The notes beneath the pieces are model-generated. The model had not been told where the DNA came from. It made no database searches and worked only from the letters and a program-made list of their open reading frames with translations. The translations under genes and the position numbers were made by a program. 64,000 bases of DNA from Saccharicrinis sp050589685 (lineage in GTDB: Bacteria; Bacteroidota; Bacteroidia; Bacteroidales; Marinilabiliaceae), in the NCBI RefSeq assembly GCF_050589685.1, contig NZ_JBNGOS010000034.1:15837-79836 (forward strand). The letters run 5' to 3'. Position 1 is the stretch's first letter. The number at the start of each line of letters is the position of its first letter. This document shows, piece by piece, positions 61,648-64,000 of this stretch.

Positions 61648-63072
61648 ATGAGAGATTGTAACGGAATTACACACATTTTATTATCAATATTTTTTGCTGG
61701 TGTTTTATGCACATTACCGACAAACACATCTGCACAGAAAAAGAACATCGTTTTTCTTTTTGCCGATGATGCGGGCTACCACGATTTTGGTTTCCAGGGG
61801 AGTAAAACCTTTAAAACACCGAATCTCGACAAGTTGGCTTCGGAAGGTGTTAAGTTTAAACAGGCCTATACAACGGCAGCGGTATGCGGCCCCTCAAGGG
61901 CCGGTTTGTTGACAGGAATGTACCAGCAACGTTTCGGGATTGAGGAGAACAATGTACCGGGCTATATGAGTTCTTCTTCAAAGTTGTTAGCCGATGAAAT
62001 GGGATTGCCGTTACATCTTAAAACGATAGCGGATTACTTACATCCGTTAGGGTATCAATCAATCATCCTTGGCAAATGGCACTTGGGAAATGCCGATAAG
62101 TTTCATCCTTTAAAAAGAGGGTTTGATGAGTTTTATGGTTTTAGAGGTGGGGCAAGAAGCTTTCTTCCTTTAACCCAAAAGCAAGCTATCGACAAATTGG
62201 AGGACAGACTTGAAAAAGGGTTTGAGAACTACAAAGAACCGGACAAATACCTTACCTATGACCTAGCCGATGAGGCGTGCGACTTTATGGAGAGGAACAA
62301 GAAGAAACCGTTTTTTATGTATGTGTCTTTTAATGCCGTACATACACCACTTCAGGCCACTAAAGAAGATCTGGCTAAAGTTGAGGGATTAACAGGAAAA
62401 CGAAAGATATTGGCCGCTATGACCATAGCTATGGATCGGGCGTGCGGACAAATCCTGGAAAAATTGAAACAACTGGGTTTGGAAGAGAATACGCTTGTTG
62501 TTTTTACCAATGATAACGGAGGGCCTGATGGTTCTATGACGTGTAATTACCCTTTGAGTGGTTGTAAGTCCAATCATCTCGAAGGTGGTATCAGGGTACC
62601 CTGTGTGATGAAGCTGCCTAATGTAATTAAAGCAGGTTCTGAGTATAAACATTCGGTTAGTATGCTCGATATGTTACCTACGTTTGTGAATGCGGCAGGT
62701 GGCGATGCTTCTAAAATTAAAGGATTGGATGGGGTAGATCTATTGCCTTATGTTACAGCTGAAAACAAAGCTGAACCACATGAGTTATTATTCTGGAAAA
62801 AGGAAAATAGGGGCGTGGTGCGTCAAGGAGACTGGAAACTGCTTCGTTATCCGGACAGACCCGCAGAACTTTATAATATTGCAAAAGACGAAACAGAAAG
62901 CAATAACCTGGCCTACAAGCATCCTGAAAAGGTGCGTGAAATGTTTAAATTGTTGTGGGAGTGGGAAGGTGAACTGGAACGTCCACTTTGGCAACTAAAA
63001 CGTGTTTATGAAGTGAATGCCATGAAACGTATGGATGTCAAGAGAACGCCGGTTTTGGATCAGGTGGAATAA
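61648..63072 (+). CDS. Second secreted S1-type sulfatase
   Basis: The start is set at ATG 61648 (the frame is open from TTG 61630) and gives a signal peptide (HILLSIFFAGVLCTLP...SAQ) and 474 residues in all. Metal ligands lie in IVFLFADDAGYHDFGFQG. The S1 signature is CGPSRAGLLTG with C80 as the formylglycine residue. Further parts are LGKWHLGNADKF and VVFTNDNGGPDGS, with a GGIRVPCVMKLP segment near the end. It is diverged from the first sulfatase (different insertions, CGPSR in place of CTPSR), so it probably acts on another sulfate position of the same polymer. It is the last clear gene in the window. Confidence 0.9.
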   Translation: MRDCNGITHILLSIFFAGVLCTLPTNTSAQKKNIVFLFADDAGYHDFGFQGSKTFKTPNLDKLASEGVKFKQAYTTAAVCGPSRAGLLTGMYQQRFGIEENNVPGYMSSSSKLLADEMGLPLHLKTIADYLHPLGYQSIILGKWHLGNADKFHPLKRGFDEFYGFRGGARSFLPLTQKQAIDKLEDRLEKGFENYKEPDKYLTYDLADEACDFMERNKKKPFFMYVSFNAVHTPLQATKEDLAKVEGLTGKRKILAAMTIAMDRACGQILEKLKQLGLEENTLVVFTNDNGGPDGSMTCNYPLSGCKSNHLEGGIRVPCVMKLPNVIKAGSEYKHSVSMLDMLPTFVNAAGGDASKIKGLDGVDLLPYVTAENKAEPHELLFWKKENRGVVRQGDWKLLRYPDRPAELYNIAKDETESNNLAYKHPEKVREMFKLLWEWEGELERPLWQLKRVYEVNAMKRMDVKRTPVLDQVE

Positions 63073-63101
63073 GAAGAGCATATGACTTATCATGTAACTT
63101 G

Positions 63102-63191
63102 GGAGTGAAAGTAGGCGTACAAAGGCCAACATCAAACCCATTTTACGACGAAGTAGTTGAAGAGCTCGGGCCTAAAAAAATAGAAAGTTAA
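63102..63191 (+). pseudogene. Possible truncated protein tail
   Basis: Open without stop from before 63081, this frame reads GVKVGVQRPTSNPFYDEVVE with ELGPKKIES and a stop at 63191. The composition looks protein-like but no family was recognised and no start or domain is present. It may be the end of a deleted gene. Confidence 0.25.
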
Positions 63192-63389
63192 ATCAAGGGA
63201 AGTGGAAAAAGCACCTGTTTCAAGTTTTAAAAAATGATTTTATAGTTGTTATGAAATTGTTATCAGCAACTATAAGAACTCAGCGTATCAATGAAAATAG
63301 TAAAAAATACTTTTTAATTTCTTTACAAAAAGAAGAAATTAAAAGGAAGAACTAAGTTGATTTGGATTTCTATTTTGATAACGTTAACA

Positions 63390-63588
63390 TTTAACCCGCC
63401 ATATGCATTAGAAATTCTATGACACATTGAAATTACTTTAAAACAAGACACTTCGTTGCATCACTTCAACTCACCAGAACGATGCTCGCAAATGTAATCG
63501 GGACAAGTTATGCCTCGTTTCAGTAATGCCTTGTTTTATTGTACTTGCAATGCTCATGACGAACCTCCAATACATAATCCGGGTTTAA
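63390..63588. repeat. MITE-like repeat, copy B
   Basis: About 199 bp. The left end has ACCCGCCATATGCATTAGAA and the right end, reversed, ACCCGGATTATGTATTGGA. The interior aligns with copy A (33015) including CATTGAAAT, AACAAGACACT, CACTTCAACTCACC and ATGCCTCGTTT. A ~22-bp stretch (around 63487-63509) is present here but not in copy A. Confidence 0.65.
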
Positions 63589-63815
63589 TGTACTTTCTGT
63601 TTTGCCAACACCATTAACTTGGATGTAATAAATGCCATATAATCAGTAGAATTGCGTTTGTTTTTTGGAATCATCCAACCAACTATCTTATATAAGTTGG
63701 GATTTATATTTATTCAGATAATGCGAGAGGAAGCACCTTTTTTTACCAATCCTTCTCCACATTCCTGCACTTGTATTTTTTCTTTTTGCGCGACTCATTG
63801 TTTTTGCGTTCCTGG

Positions 63816-63930
63816 TTTAACCCGCAATATGCATTAGAAATTCTATAACCCATTGAAATTACTTTACAACAAGGCACTTCGTTGCATCACTTCAACTCAC
63901 CGGATCGATGCTCCCGAAAGTAATCCATAG
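63816..63930. repeat. MITE-like repeat, copy C (right end lost or outside)
   Basis: The left end has ACCCGCAATATGCATTAGAA and the next ~110 bp follow copy B, including GGCACTTCGTTGCATCACTT, before the match fades after GTAATC. The right terminal repeat is not found before the window ends. Between copies B and C (63589-63815) no gene was recognised. Confidence 0.6.
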
Positions 63931-64000
63931 CCGTTAACTTAAGGGAACCTATTGGTACAAAAACACATACGCAGACGGACTTCCCCAATGAGGAAGTTTA

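Noticed and set aside
63652..63837. A 61-codon frame between the MITE-like copies
   Set aside because: Biased, Cys/Phe-rich composition, overlaps the start of copy C and shows no family match.

Overview
The window is a chromosomal segment of a Bacteroidota bacterium, most likely a marine or sediment member of the Bacteroidales/Marinilabiliales side of the phylum. This rests on the content: a Bacteroidota-type subtype iii type VI secretion system (TssN, TssO), BACON and PKD surface proteins, TAnnTTTG-type promoters, a NUDIX-fold sugar regulator, paired sulfatases and glycosidases, and DUF2851. The genus is an inference; gyrB (30906-32879) would settle it. No rRNA, tRNA, CRISPR array or prophage was seen.

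Left part (1-12 kb). After the tail of htpG and a membrane-anchored class III nucleotide cyclase comes a sugar/polyol module: outer-membrane barrel, sugar-binding lipoprotein, RbsA-type ATPase, RbsC-type permease, a mannitol/fructuronate-type dehydrogenase and a PfkB fructokinase. Facing it are a second dehydrogenase of the same family and a NUDIX-winged-helix regulator. Four 17-bp sites of the form AACGTA-N5-TACGTT lie upstream of the transporter operon (two) and between the second dehydrogenase and the regulator (two). This suggests a single autoregulated regulon. The most economical reading is uptake of mannitol or a similar polyol, oxidation to fructose, and phosphorylation to fructose 6-phosphate.

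Middle housekeeping part (12-33 kb): ywbE, a secreted unknown, a KefB-like antiporter, a two-component system beside a secreted protein, a WcaF-like acetyltransferase, an EamA permease, a dihydropyrimidinase-fold protein that has lost its visible metal ligands, ftsE, a large secreted TPR protein followed by an outer-membrane barrel, a Na/phosphate cotransporter and gyrB.

Accessory part (33-48.6 kb): mobile-element debris (a MITE-like repeat, an IS66 orfA remnant, an internally deleted IS1182-like element, a pseudogene with one stop) lies around and inside a partial T6SS-iii locus. Present are tssN-tssO on one strand and tssG-tssK-tssE-tssF on the other, with two paralogous PKD-domain secreted proteins, a lipoprotein with three ~130-residue repeats and a leaderless OmpA-like protein. 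The sheath, Hcp, VgrG and ClpV genes are not in the window.

Right part (48.8-64 kb): DUF2851 overlapping a TrkA-N potassium channel, a lipoprotein, small or remnant ORFs, a TPR-like membrane protein and a DUF457 hydrolase. Then comes a carbohydrate cluster of sulfatase, GH2, GH3 and sulfatase, suited to a sulfated polysaccharide. The window ends in non-coding sequence with two more copies of the MITE-like repeat.
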